Part shown: positions 30,501 to 43,100 of the stretch, one piece after another
Layout of the letters: each line of letters begins with the position of its first letter
Position numbering within the stretch: the first letter of the stretch is position 1
NCBI GenBank assembly: GCA_029449235.1
Contig: JANATG010000008.1
Location: forward strand, 806,001 to 870,000
Direction of reading: 5' to 3'
From: Linnemannia schmuckeri
Taxonomy: Eukaryota > Mortierellomycota > Mortierellomycetes > Mortierellales > Mortierellaceae
DNA: 64,000 nt
The notes under the pieces: model-generated
Database searches by the model: none
Told to the model about the DNA's origin: nothing
Seen by the model: the letters and a program-made list of their open reading frames with translations, nothing else
Made by a program: the position numbers and the translations under genes

Positions 30501-31581
30501 GTCGTCGAGATTCTGCCGGCTGTAGGTGAGGGAGCCTCTGCCAGGGCCGAGATGTCGCTATCGAATGACATCTGAATGCTCTTGATGTGCCGTCCTGGAG
30601 TGGTGTTTCCATCTGTAGCTTGAAGGGGTGGCCGAGGAGTGGTCTGGATAGAATGGCCGAGAAAACAAAACATGGGGAAGAGAAAGTCAATAGAGTGCTC
30701 CTTTTTCATTGCGATATGTAATGTGGTGGCGTAAAATATGATGCATGTTGTACCATGGCGGACTCGAATCTGAAGCTCCGTCCTGCAATAGTCATGATGT
30801 CGTTGTGCTCGATGGGCCGGGCGGTGTCGTGAACAAGGACGTTGTTGAGCAAGGTTCCGATGTTCGATGTATCCTTGAGCCAGACCTAACGAGAGTATTG
30901 TATTATATATTTTTTTTTCCTTAGTAAATTGCCTGGGATATTAAAACAATTCACATTTCCAGCCAATTGACGACAACAAAGAACTATCGCCCCCCATTTC
31001 AGTTTGTACTCTTATTGTTATTTTTTGTTGCTTGCCCGACTTACTTCGCCGTCTTCCCGCCGAATCAACTTGCAGTGCATGTCCGAGACAGACTCAAATG
31101 GGACAGGCACGTCATTGTTGCCATTTCTACCAAAGGAACAATAAGACTTGTCGATAGGGAAGCGACAGTACTCACTCATGTCCTGCTTCTTAAGGCCGAC
31201 GATGTGGCCCCAGACGCCTATTTTGAGGTGGCTCTTTGACCTTGGGGTTGTTGGTGGTTTTTTAGGCGGAATATTCAGGTCGATGCCCTTGTGCATATTG
31301 CTGAGTCTGGCCGATTTCCGTGAGGTGGGGCTGTCGAGGGGCGAGACAGATCCCTCCTCCTGAGCCTCCGTGTCGAGTTCTCTTGTCGTTGACGATGCCA
31401 TAAATGGCGAGACGGGTTTGATTCTTGTAGTGGTGGGGGTGGTGAAGGCGGATGAAGTGGGAGAAGAGGAGGCTGAAGGGGCTGCTTTGAGGAATGACTT
31501 TACGGGGGCACCGAAGGGGGATGCCTGGAGAGCGCTTTTGCGCAATTGACGGCGAGCAGGACTCTTGGGTGTGTCGGACAT
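27572..31581 (-). CDS. FHA protein with a Ki-67/Repo-Man-type PP1 docking motif
   Basis: Three exons join in frame: complement(27572..30643, 30754..30885, 31045..31581), 1246 aa. The N-terminal ~115 residues are disordered, with SP/TP sites. An FHA domain spans ~118-222, split by intron 1. It shows the FHA core SFGRN, VSDMHCKLIRR, DTSNIGTLLNN, and closes with MTIAGRSFRFE, as the Ki-67 FHA does. Residues ~370-396 (about 30115..30205) read KKVSFGPNLDPEIF followed by NNPPNTPIKRG. This matches the shared PP1-binding signature of Ki-67 and Repo-Man (RVxF, then xLxPExF, then PxNTPLxxG). The remaining ~850 residues are disordered, acidic and full of SP/TP sites, with a basic C-terminus. The inferred role is phosphatase recruitment to mitotic chromosomes. 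Confidence 0.65.
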
Positions 31582-32110
31582 GGTTGTGTTCTATGGCTCC
31601 TCTTTCGCTCTGAGCGGCTGTTGCTTTGTTGTTTGTTTTTTGTTTGTGGGTCCTATGCTGTGCTGTAGCTGAGTTGCTGTTGTTGTATTGTTTGTGTTGC
31701 TTGTTTTTTGAGTGAACTCCTTCACAGTGTGATGCTGGTTGTGACAGTATTAAGCTGGAGGTGGCTGTAATCGTCAGGAAGAATACCAGCTGCTTGGATG
31801 CTATATCACGTTGCAAGTTGAGTATAGAGGAAGTAGAGTTGTTGGGGTAAAGAATAAACAAACAACAAAAAACAAGACGCGAAAAAAGAAGTGGCCACAT
31901 GAAAAAACCATGTCCCAGGGGGGGGGGAAGACAATAACAGCTAGCGCATAGTTAAGGGGTGCGAAAATCATTCAACTAGTTTTCCTCGCGCGTGTCATCA
32001 TCACACGCTGCATGGATTCAAGGCACGCAGAACCAAAGAGACGCGTTCCAGAAAAGTCTGTTATACAAATGCTTACTTTTTAAGTGCATCTATGTAATAA
32101 TAATAAATAT
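31582..32110. other. Intergenic, upstream of the FHA protein
   Basis: 529 bp holding the promoter of the FHA gene and the 3' end of the START gene. T/G-rich repeats (TTGTTTG words) at 31620-31700 and a G run at 31919-31927. No gene. Confidence 0.5.
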
Positions 32111-35100
32111 CTACATCGCGAGCAACCCACTGGCATACACCGCGACAAGCACAAACACAAGCACGGCCTTGACCTGCATCATGTTCAGCTCAGACACAAA
32201 CGAATCAGTCGCTGTCCGCCACAGCCCCTCGTGTCCAACATAGTACCCCTTCATATCCAACAACATCTGTTCCTTCTCCGCCTCACGTCGTGCAATCGCG
32301 GCGACATCTAAAACAGCCTCCTTGGCTACAACAGGACTCTCCTTAGGAGTATCGTCAAAGAGCTCAGACTGCGCCTCGACAAACTCGGCCTCATCGCTCT
32401 CGTAACCGGTCTCATCCTGGACCTCAACCATCGACGCTACAACAGTGGCAACCTCGACAACAGCAGGAGAAGCAACAACCTCAAAAAGAGCAGCTGCTTC
32501 TGCTGTCTTGACAGTCTCTGCCACTGCTGTTTCATTGGCACCGAGGAGCTCCGCCAGTGGGCTGGCCTTCAGAGGAACCGACTTCTTTCTGGAGAGTCTC
32601 TTGGGTCGAAGGGGTGTCGTTCTGGTCTCAGAATTGTCAATCACATCGGGAGAGAACGTCACCCTGCGGGTAACGCTGCTAATCGACGCGCTCGAACTTT
32701 TGTGGCTAAGACTCGATGGCCTGGGTCCAGGAATGGGTGAAGTCAAAGGCGAGCTCATGGCGTTCAATGAGACCTTGACACCTTGATGATGGACAGACTC
32801 AGAATCGACAGGGACCGACTCGGCCAGAACCTCAGAGATTGAGGGAATGACACCCCGAGCGATCAAAGTGGACGCATCAACATCGGAATCAACGGTATTG
32901 GAGCCTGTGGGGATCTCTGCTGGAGGCTGAAGGATCGACTTCTTTAGGGCCGATGCGAGCTTAGTAGTTGGCTCCAGCTCAGGCTCAGACTTCTTGGTAT
33001 CATTCTTCTCACCCTCAGTGCTGCTGGCTGAGACTGAGAGGCTAAGCGCTTGAGGATCCTCAAGCGCCTGTAAAATATCACGGCCTGGCATATGAGACTC
33101 AACAGGTCGATGGTGTGGGACATGGAAAGGACCAAGAGTCGGGCTGGAGAAAGGCGACGTAATAAATGTCGTACCTGAAGAAGATGTAATAGGTGAGGTT
33201 GTAGGGGAATCGGCCAGGGCAGCAGTAGTAGGCTCGGACGAACCATCCTGGGTCAATGGAGGGGCGGCAAACGTAGAGACGGTGGGCATGGGAGGTGCAT
33301 CAGCGGACGACAGGAAAGGTGGTGAAAGAGGAACAGAGTGTCGGCTGAGAGAACTGGAACGGCGTGGGAGGATTGGTGGAGGGGCACCATCGGAGACATT
33401 GGTCAGGCTGCGGGGCGTGCGCCTCCTAGTACGACTCCTCCCGGTCCTCTCGGACTCCTGCGAGGCCTTGGGGACCGTTGAAGCCTGTGGGAGTTCAGCG
33501 GGTCGGTAGGAAGAAGAGGCAACAACGAGATTAGGGTCAAAGGCACTCAAAGTTGTGAAGCTGGCGCTTCTCCTCTTACGACCGATGGACGACACCGCCG
33601 CCTCATATGGTCGTAGGTCGGATCCACCACCAACGTCTCCAGAAGAACGGTCATCTACCTGCTCAGGACTCTCCAACTCAACATCATCTTTATCATTATT
33701 ACTCTTTAGATGGCTCGACGACTTGCGCGGAGAGGGACCACCAAATGTTGGCGACGACGACTCAAACACACGGCTGTCTCTTGGGCGACGGGGCACATAT
33801 GGCTCTCGCTTGCGGCGACTTGGCTCATCATTCTCGCTCCCCTTCTCGTCATCGGGTTGTGACGGTTGGCTTGGCTCCTGGGCAGGGTTGCCTGCTGGGT
33901 TTTGCCCTTTACGGGTGACCTGGGCAATGATGCTCTGGCCCTCATGGTCGAGGGTTGTCCAGATACGAACGCCTCCAAAATCGGGAGCAAGCTCGACGCG
34001 GACAGTGGGATCGTCGGGCTTAATGAAAAAATCGTAGCCATCCTTGTAAACTTTTCGGCCGACTCGAACCTCAGTCCATCCAGGCGCCGCTTTGTAGCAC
34101 AACTCGTAGAAGCCAGTCTTGGGCTCGAATGTGTCGAGGAGACGAGTGCCCGAGATGTGAGATGCATAGGGTGGGTAACCACTCTTGTTGATGAATTGGT
34201 TGAGACGAGAGACAGCTGTCATCATGCTGGCGGTAAGTGACTTGACGACCGAGGTAGGGAGTGTACCCCGGATATCGATCTGGATCACAAATGTAACATT
34301 TACCGACACGGTATTACCCTGTCCGTCAAATGTAGGTCTCAGAGACCAACCAGATAACTCAAGCAATGCACGGATACGACCAGGATCCTCTGGGATAGTA
34401 GAGTCGAGAACCGACGTTGAAACGTTGCAGAGTGCTGCTGTCTGAGGATCTCGATCGACAATTGTCACTCCTGCCAGATCACGGCCACTGTCGAAAGAAA
34501 TGTGAGCAAATAATAAAAAGGGTTAGTAATGGTATTAAGAATGATATCTTGAAGTCGCTATATGGCAGCGATTGCCTGGGAAAACGTACGTCAAAGATCC
34601 AATGCCACGGAGCGCGACATGGAAAAGGTACTCGTTCGAGTTGAACGTCTCTGCGATCGAGAGGTTGTCGAAGCGCTCATCCCAGATCTGTCGGCAGCCG
34701 GAGGACTCGATAACGGCGTTGATCTGCTCAACTGTCCAGCCTCCACTGATGACACCCTCTGCTCGGAGCATTGGAAGTCCAGCGCCCGAGATCACTCTGC
34801 TGTAGCTCTTGAAGGTGCCATCGCTCGAGACGGCCTTCCAGCGATCCTCGGGACTCGATGCCAGCACCTTGAACATCGCCAATGCCTTGCGTGCAGTTTC
34901 CGAATGGCGATGAGGAAGGACGATCATGGGCGTAAGTTGTGTCGACGAACGATTGGAATCCAAACTGGGAGCAGTTGAGTGCCTCTTCAGTGCGCTTGGT
35001 GTCGAGTTGAAGATCATCGACGACCGGTTCAAGCCCTGCAGTGTAATGTTGGGACTGCCTCGGATGGGGACAGCATGGCTGTGTCGAGGAGCAAAGGACG

Positions 35101-36542
35101 AGCTGCGACTGATCAGGGTGCTGTGGCGACGCGCTTCCATAATGGCTGAAGGCGATCGCATTCCATAAGCTGCAAAAGCCATTGAGCTAGGTCGTTGAGG
35201 AAGAGATGTGTCGACGGAGGTGTGCATTTTGGGAACGCGGGGGACGATCCTGACTTTGGGAGTAAGAGAGGCATCGGAATCCGAGGTTGCATCCTTGCCA
35301 TCGACCGAAGTGGTGGGCGTCAAGGGAGGTGTCGCCAGAGTAACTGTGGGTGTAACAGGTTGTTCTGGGGTGGAGGGCTGAGCGGTCCTGGGAGGTACAT
35401 TCGATCTGGGTGAGTCTATCCGTTTGACGGAAGCCTGCGAAGCCAACTGATGGCGATCCCGAATGTCGGTTTCTGGTGGGAGCGTCCTTGCAGCCTGGGG
35501 TGGGGCCCGTCGAGTACGTTCAGGAATATGGGCTAGTGTTTGAGTAAGTTGAGGCGACTGCGTCCGGTTGGTGTCGTTTGAAGCTAGAGACACCTCATCC
35601 TGTTGCCGCATGGTGTTCTCGTAGATGCCCCCTTTGCCAAACAAGACTGAATCGCCAAACATTGCAGTGTCGCCTAGATGTGCGTTGTTTTCCAGGAACT
35701 CGGGTGAGAATATTGACGGAGCGAGGGACCGGGTGGACAAGAGACTAGGTGCGAGCGAATTCCTGGCTGTCGAGCTTTCACTGACCGAAGCCATGGCCAG
35801 TTGAAGGTCGTCGTCGTCAGAGTCCCCCTTTGTATTCAGCTCCTCCACATGATTATCTGGGCGGAGTGGTTCGATGGGGGAAAGGAAGGACGATCCGGAT
35901 TGAACATTCTCCTCGGAATCCCGCTCGGGAAACAGAAACTTTTCCGGCTTGAGTGGCTCACTGAGACTTCGGTGGCGGTTGGTGGTCTGAGAGACAAGGT
36001 TGGTCATGACCATTGGAACGCCGTTCTTCTTGAGGTGGGTTTCAATGGTTGCGATGACCAATGGTCGTTTAGCGAGCGCCCTCCGTGCAATGAACTTTGG
36101 TAACCGGCTGAGAAGATCTGTTTGGATCACGTAGGTGACCTTTGTGATAGGTGGGTTGGATGGTAATGGCTGAATGATCCATCCTGCAACAAAAATGTCC
36201 GCCCTGACTTTGCCGGACATAAGCGGGATCTTACTAGATTCGACAGAACAAGAGGCGAAATAGATAGTTCCATCGCGCTCCACCTCTATCCGCTCGACCA
36301 TCGAGATGTCTCGCGTTCTATTGTATATTAATGAGATTGAATGTAAGAACCATGCTTGGCTTTCAGTCGTGCCTTTTGGGCATTGCGAGAGTGATGGTTT
36401 AGTACATGCCAGATCAATTATGGAGGATACGTTACTTTGAAGACATGTTGCCCTTCATGACCATATACATCAGGTTGGTTGCTTCATCGTATGACTCTAC
36501 ACAGTTCAACTGGTCATACCAATCGCTATTTCAATTGAAATG

Positions 36543-36577
<35 letters not shown>

Positions 36578-37128
36578 CGTTACAATTAACAACTGTATCA
36601 CCTAATCGATTTGCAGATCATAGAGCAAAACACATCAAAGAAATGGTTCAACACTTACTCCCACAGCTTTCGCACCCCAACAATAGAAAAGACGTCCTGT
36701 GCACGGAACCCACGGATGACATGCTCACCCTTGAATGCTGGATGCTTGTCGCCATTGCCTGTGGACTGAGAGACAACACAGTCGGACTTGTGTCTGAATA
36801 CCTTCTTCCATCCTTCAGGCTTGGAGGCAGCCTTGAGGAGCTTGATTGCCCCTATTGCCTGTTCGATGTGGTACTCCTTTGTGCGTTTATGGGGATCAGG
36901 GGCATAAAAGACGGATTGACGTTGCTTTTCTGCATAATCGGACTCGTCTCCACTAGGTACAAAGTCATGGTTTCCGGATATTTGGTTTTGACTAAGGTTA
37001 TGACCGAGAGTTTGGCTTTGTGTCTTTTGGGTTGTTGGTACCCTGCGGCTGGTGGCGCGGTGGTGTTGCTCGATCCACTCGAGGTTGTCGTCGGCAATCG
37101 CCAGTTCTGACCGAGAAGGGCCCTTCAT
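32111..37128 (-). CDS. Large protein with two START-like domains and a C-terminal TM helix
   Basis: Four exons join in frame: complement(32111..34487, 34590..36317, 36436..36525, 36659..37128), 1554 aa. START-like domain 1 covers about residues 88-310: AIGAIKLLKAASKPEGWKKV, then WYDQLNCVESYDEATNLMY and ITKVTYVIQTDLLSRLPKFI. START-like domain 2 covers ~660-905: ALAMFKVLASSPEDRWKAV, then WDERFDNLSIAETFN and VNVTFVIQIDIRGTLPTSVV. A further beta-rich block (~910-990, YELCYKAAPGWTEVRVG) follows, then ~500 disordered Ser/Pro residues. The protein ends in a hydrophobic helix (VKAVLVFVLVAVYASGLLAM), which would anchor it to a membrane. START domains bind and move lipids, so a lipid sensor or transfer role at a membrane contact is likely; the ligand is unknown. 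Confidence 0.75.
36543..36572. repeat. A30 homopolymer in intron of the START gene
   Basis: Uninterrupted A run within the intron 36526..36658. In the sense of the gene it is a T run lying just 5' of the CATTTCAATTGAAATAG acceptor region. Confidence 0.8.
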
Positions 37129-38000
37129 TGAGGAGTGTATCGGGTATTATTTACAAATGAAGAAGGGTAGGAGGTAAAGACAACAAGTAAATGAAGAAAA
37201 AAAAGGCGGAAGGGAATATAAAAAGCGCCCGCCAAATTTACCAATATTAAGGTCAGAGAGTATTTATAACGCCCTCGACAGAGCTCTCGGATTGACTGGG
37301 CAGGATTGGAGCGAAAGGCAGGAGAATTGTACAGTACAACGGGAGTGAAGGAAGATACTGCTCCAAGGAAAAGAATAGGATTAAAAGATATATATATGCG
37401 ATGTAAGGAGTGTAATATGCGTTGAGAACAACGTGCCGCTCGAGTCAGAGAGGAGTCGGGTATATGTGATGGAGCGATGAAGACAGAGAAAGAAAAAAAA
37501 AGAAAAGAAATGAAGAAAAAAGAAAAACGAAAAGGAGGTCAGGCAGGCAGAAGCAAGAGGAAGAGGAAGAGGAAAAGAGAGGCCGGATAAAAAAGACAAG
37601 GAACTGTTGACTGACTGTTACAACCCCGTTTTTTTTTGTTGTTATGTGTGTGCCAGTTGAAAAGATGTGGAGTTTCGTTTCAAGGCCCTGTGGTAAAGCG
37701 TTCAAGGCTGAGGCAGTAAAAAGGGGGTAAATAATGAGGAGGGAAATGTGCAAAGAAAAGAGAGCGAGTGAGAGTTGGAAGGTTGTAGAGCATGTACGAG
37801 ATGGAATGTCCCGATGGAAGGTCGTGAGCCAATGGATGCGTGAAAAAAGGAAGAGGAAGGAGTGAGATGACAAGGGAGAGCAAAGAAAAGTGATGGCGGC
37901 AAGTGTTTGCTGGAGGTAGGAGAAGGAAAGAAGACTGGAAAGGAAATGAGAGAGAAAGGCCTTGAATATTTAGGAGAAGCCAAAGTGAGAATAATTGCCT

Positions 38001-38031
<31 letters not shown>

Positions 38032-40147
38032 GGGAGGAGTGCGAGAAGAGAAAGGGAGGGAGAGCGCGAGCGAGAGAGAGGAAGGAGGGAGGAAAGAGAG
38101 AGCCAAGGAGGAGAAGAGGAGAAGAGAAAAAAGAAAAAAGAAAGAAGGGGGAAAGGAGAGGAGAGGAGAGGAGAGGAGAACTAGCACAGGCAAGAAAAAA
38201 GCAAGCAGGAGGAGGAGGAGGGCAGTTAGGAACGAGAAATGAAGGTATCAACAAGGCAAGGCAAGGCAAGGCGAGGTGGAAGAGGAACGAGGGTGACAAA
38301 ATTGCTGAAGGGATGGTGCCCAGTCAGTCAGTCAGTCGGGTTAAGATGGGTAATAAATGTTAGTATTGAAAAGAGGGGGGGTGGGATTGGATGATGTTAA
38401 GTGGTGGTTGAGTGGTTGAGGTCAACTGGTTAATTGAGAGCTATTACGAGAACGAGAGAGGGTACCAGGAAAAGAAGGTTGCTGTCCCGAAAATTATGAA
38501 GGAAAAGAGGGCCATCTGATTCTGTTTTGACAAAATCTGTTGGTTGTAAACAAGAGAAGGAGCAAGGGTGCCACGAAGAAAAACCATATCCCCTGAGCTG
38601 GCTGTTGGCCCTCCGCAGATCCGCAAACGGATACTGAAACAGTAGTGATGGTACCTGAATACCTTTTTACCATCACTAACCATCAGGTATAAATCAGACG
38701 GACGCTATGCCTGGGTCCATAATCATTCTAATGTACTCTGTTCCAACTGCCAAGGCGATAAATATAAAAGGGTGGAAATACAGAGAGCCCCGGCTTTGTG
38801 TTCATCATCCATCGTCCATCATCCGTGTACACCCTCTAGGTCACTGATGGACAGCCACCCTCAGTGAGCACTTCCTCATTCTCTCTGTCTCTGCTCCTTC
38901 TCCCTCCCCACTTTGCTCCCATTCAGAGAAGTATTTTGTTATATCTCCTTACATAACACAAAAAAAAAAAAAAGTAAACAGTAAACAGTAAACAATAAAC
39001 TTGAGCAAAAATTAAGGCAATGGCTGGGGTCAGATTGTATCAGTCAACCGTCAGGGGGATTCAGCCCTTTTGTCAGTAATCGTTATCCCCTTTCCCTGCC
39101 GCGTTCTCTTTCTTGAAGAGCAGCCTGCACCACTCACGCTCATCCCCCTATCCACTCCTGTTAACAAGGGTGGAGGGGTTAAAACTTGATCGGCAGATCG
39201 GTATATCTTTTCTTGAACAAACTAGCATTTCTTCTAATGTCTCAATAATACTCTTGTAACAAACGTCGAATATATGTAGTGTGTGCAATGACCCCCTTGC
39301 TCAGACTCATCTGCTCGTTTTGGCTCAATGCTGTCTGTCTCTGCATCTGCAACTTGCAGCGCTCTAGTCTATGTCTATGTGTATGTGTGTGGGAAATATC
39401 AAACGAAAAATGCCTTGTGCAATACTGGGTTCGTCTTTAATGTCACGACGTAACAATGGATGCCTCGTTATCTCCTTGTTCGTTCCTCATTCTTCTTGAG
39501 CATGCCCCCTGTGCCTGCTCCTTGATGAATCGCAACCGTTGGTTAACTTGGCTATCTCAGTCACCGACGTCAATGTCCATGATCGAGCATTCATACTTAT
39601 GCTTTGTTTATTTATGAAATGAATGTCTTGGGAACGCATATGCATTAAATAAGAAAAATTGGAATGAAAGGCCTTCTTGCTCCAAACGCCAAAATAAGAA
39701 ACAGGAGTCGCTGGTCAGGCACATGCCTGGTTGGCCTGTCTAAGGACGACCAGAGGTACCGGATAGCTATTTTTTTGTATTCGGGCGTACAATATTCTAT
39801 TCTGCCTCGTGTCTACGTCCTTGTTAAACACGCTGTCGCGTCAACTAGATCGGCTAGATCCCATCCATCGTGGCAGCGCGTTTTTATTAGGCTGATAGAC
39901 ACCTGAATAAATTGTGCCAAAATCAGTCCACGTACAGAAATGATTTGATGTTCACATACGTGGCACCAGCCTTCAAGCCTTCGCTCCATCTTGAGACTCT
40001 TTGACATCGCATTCCTTTTTCTTCTCGCTTCTTTGCTTGTTTGTCCAGCATCATCCAACACTCGAACACTCCACAACCAAATAAGACCACAAGACAATAA
40101 GCAAAACCCGCAGGACATAGTATACACACTCTCAACATCACTACCGA
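37129..40147. other. Long divergent intergenic region, START gene to Arf-GEF
   Basis: 3.0 kb without a supportable gene. Purine-rich 37,480-38,280 (AG words, a GGAGA repeat at 38154-38180), an A27 run (38001-38027), a CAGT repeat (38320-38338) and a triple GTAAACA repeat (38974-38994). Short ORFs are translations of these tracts or have no recognisable content. Expected to contain promoters for both flanking genes. Confidence 0.5.
38974..39000. promoter_or_regulatory. Three tandem GTAAACA words plus ATAAAC
   Basis: GTAAACA at 38974-38980, 38981-38987 and 38988-38994, then ATAAAC. GTAAACA is the core forkhead-factor site. Lies about 1.15 kb upstream of the Arf-GEF start and 1.85 kb upstream of the START gene. 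It follows an A run, so simple repeat expansion is an alternative. Confidence 0.35.
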
Positions 40148-43100
40148 ATGACCGACGGTTTGTCCTCCTCGGCATTGCCGCTTAGGGCGCACCCCCACGG
40201 CGCCTCAACAGGACCTGCCACCGTCCCCCTGACCGCCTCGACCTCCCCAGCATCAGCATCAGTCTCATCAACTTCACACTCCAACACCCTCGCTAAGAGA
40301 CTCACCACTCAACGGTCCCGCCAGAGCATTCTCCTGGAAGAGGACGACACGCCAGGATATGAACTCCAGTGGTCTCATCTCATCCATGCCGAAATCATCT
40401 CTGTCACAAGTGCCATGCGACGAAACTCGCGTTGGTCTGGAATGAGCGTTAGTGGAATGAGCATGGGCAGCCTTGGTATGAACATGGGTCTCCGCGGACG
40501 TGAGAGCCAGAAAGATGGCACCTATCGCAACCAGGTACGTCTCCGAGTATCTCGTGCTCGATAGTATTAAGAATGTGTCAATTGCGTCTTGTCGTCTGAC
40601 AACTGGTTGTTGGTCTTCTTTTTCTTATTCTTATCGATCTAAATAGGAGAGTCCTCTCATGGTCGGTTTTAATGAACTGAGATCTCGCCTTGCCACAACA
40701 ACCTGTAAGTGTTTAAGAGACTTAGGACAGTGTACCTAAGCTTGGGTCATGCTGTACACGCTTGCGGTTTCTAATGCCATCAAACACATTTCCTGCGAAT
40801 AATAGCTGCCAAGGACATGGATGCTGTCGCATTACTCGAACCCTTCCTCCAGGTCATCCAGTCGGGCGATACCAATGGACCCATCACAGGTGCTGCACTG
40901 ACCTCGGTCGAGAAGTTTCTTATGTACAAGATCATCAGTAAGTTCTTTAGCTGAGACTATGATATAACAAATCCCTCCGTCAAAACTTTTGGAAATGAAT
41001 CTTATCTGAATGTGCTGACGATTTCATCTTATATACTTCAACTAGACAAGGACTCGCCAAACGTCTCTCATGCGATGCAGCGATTGGCAGTGGCAGCAAC
41101 TCATTGCAAGTTCGAGGCTAGCGACTCTGTTTCAGATGAGATCGTCCTTTTGAAGATTCTTCAGGTGTTGCGCGTTGCCCTGACCAGCGGTCCAGGAAAC
41201 ACTCTGAGTGACGAGTCCGTTTGCTCTATGATCGAGACAGGACTCAGCATGTGCTGTCAACTTCAATTGAGCGGTATGTCAATCGACTTGCCCGGACTTT
41301 ATTTGCATCTCCATCCTGCAAAGCTGCTACTTTTGGACACTGACGACGTATTTTTTTTGTTTTTTCGCCTTCAATAGAAATGTTAAGGAAATCCGCGGAA
41401 CACACCATGACAGTTATCACACAGACAATGTTTGAAAAGTATGTAAAAACACTCGGAGTACCTTTTCAGATCATTGTGATGACACCTGGAAGCTGTCCAA
41501 TCTAATCATAGAGCGACCCTTTTACTTTAACTAGACTTCGCACCATCCCTGTTCCTATTGAATCAGCCGAAGGTGAACCAGCAGAGGCAGATGATGGCGA
41601 GACGATCCTTGTTCAACCTGCCAGCATGCAGGACAGCACAGATCAAGTCAACCTCACCATCAATCATAATCCTGCAACTGTGGAAACGGAAGCTGAGGCT
41701 CTTTTATCAGAAAAGTCTAGAGCTGGCGCTGACGAACGGGAAAAGCAACAGAAAAACGAAAAAGAAAGTGCTACATTGAGCAACGATCCCGAGTCTACCG
41801 AGGTTCTTCTCGAGGTTGAACGTAAGACCACAGCTTATCGTGGTGACCCTTCCTAGTCCGTAACATTCATGGCACGTCTTGATACTCATAGAGTATATCT
41901 TTTTTTTCGCTTAGCACCAAAATCCTACGGTCTTCCTTCGATCCGAGAGCTCCTTCGCGTGTTGATCTCGCTCTTGAATCCTCAGGACCAGCAGCACACG
42001 GATCGCATGCGTTTGATGGCCTTGAGCATTTTGGATGTTGCATTGGAGGCTGGCGGCAGGAGTATCACCAAGTTTCACGCCCTCATGGCCCTTGTTTCGG
42101 ATGATATGTGCAAGCACCTGTTTCAAGTATGCATCATATTCCTCTAGAGACCATTTGCCATCCGTGCAATGCCAGCTAGTAATCTGATCCGTATTGTCGA
42201 CTCACCCTTATTTTCTCAAATTTTCTTAGCTTGCAAGGACTGATAACATCACAATTTTGGCATTGACATTGCGCGTAATTTCGACCGTCTTTGACACCAT
42301 GAAGACCCACTTGAAGTTGCAACAGGAGCTCTTCCTCTCCTTCTTGCTGGATCGTTTGAGCCCCCCAGCATTTGCTGTCAAGCCCCTTCCCTTCAATCCC
42401 GATTTTGGCGAGCCCCCACGGCCCATTGTCACCCCTGAACCCGAAAACAGTTCTCGTGCTGGATCACCGAGCCCTTCTGTCAAGAGCTCAAAGGGCGAAA
42501 AGGTGGAACTCACAACGGCGCATGGAGAAGTTCGTGAGCTTCTTTTGGAGTGTTTGGGTCAGTTCGCTCGCGCGCCTACGTTCATGGTTGACCTCTGGGT
42601 CAACTATGACTGTGGTCTGGACTGTGGTGATTTGTTCCAGGATATGGTCAAGTTTTTGACAAGGGTAATGACCTACTCTTGCCTTATGGAACTTGGAATC
42701 CTTGGCCACTATCATATTACATGCGGAGGCTAACTATGATTATCGTCTTCAATTGGCGTTTACCTAGAACTCATTCCCGGAATCAACCACATACTCCGCC
42801 AGCAACTCGCACATGCTTTGCATGGATTCACTATTACTTTTCATTAACCATATGGTCGACCGCCTTTCCATTCCAAAGGTAAACCACACGGCAATGAGAT
42901 TCAGCAAAGTGTACGCTCTCGCAGGGATGTTTGAGTTAATCGTAAGCATAATTTCAACTGAATAGGAAGAGGCCGAGATTCTGGACCGAAATCTGGATTC
43001 GTATGATACCCTGTTCAAGCGCCGCCAGCAGAAGGAAATTCTGGTCGAGGGCGCCGCTAAATTCGACAAGAACCCCAAGGCTGGCCTTGTGTTCTTAGAG

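Noticed and set aside
37970..38363. Lys/Arg/Glu-rich and Phe/Ser-rich ORFs
   Set aside because: Products of the A27 run and AG repeats; no coding signature.
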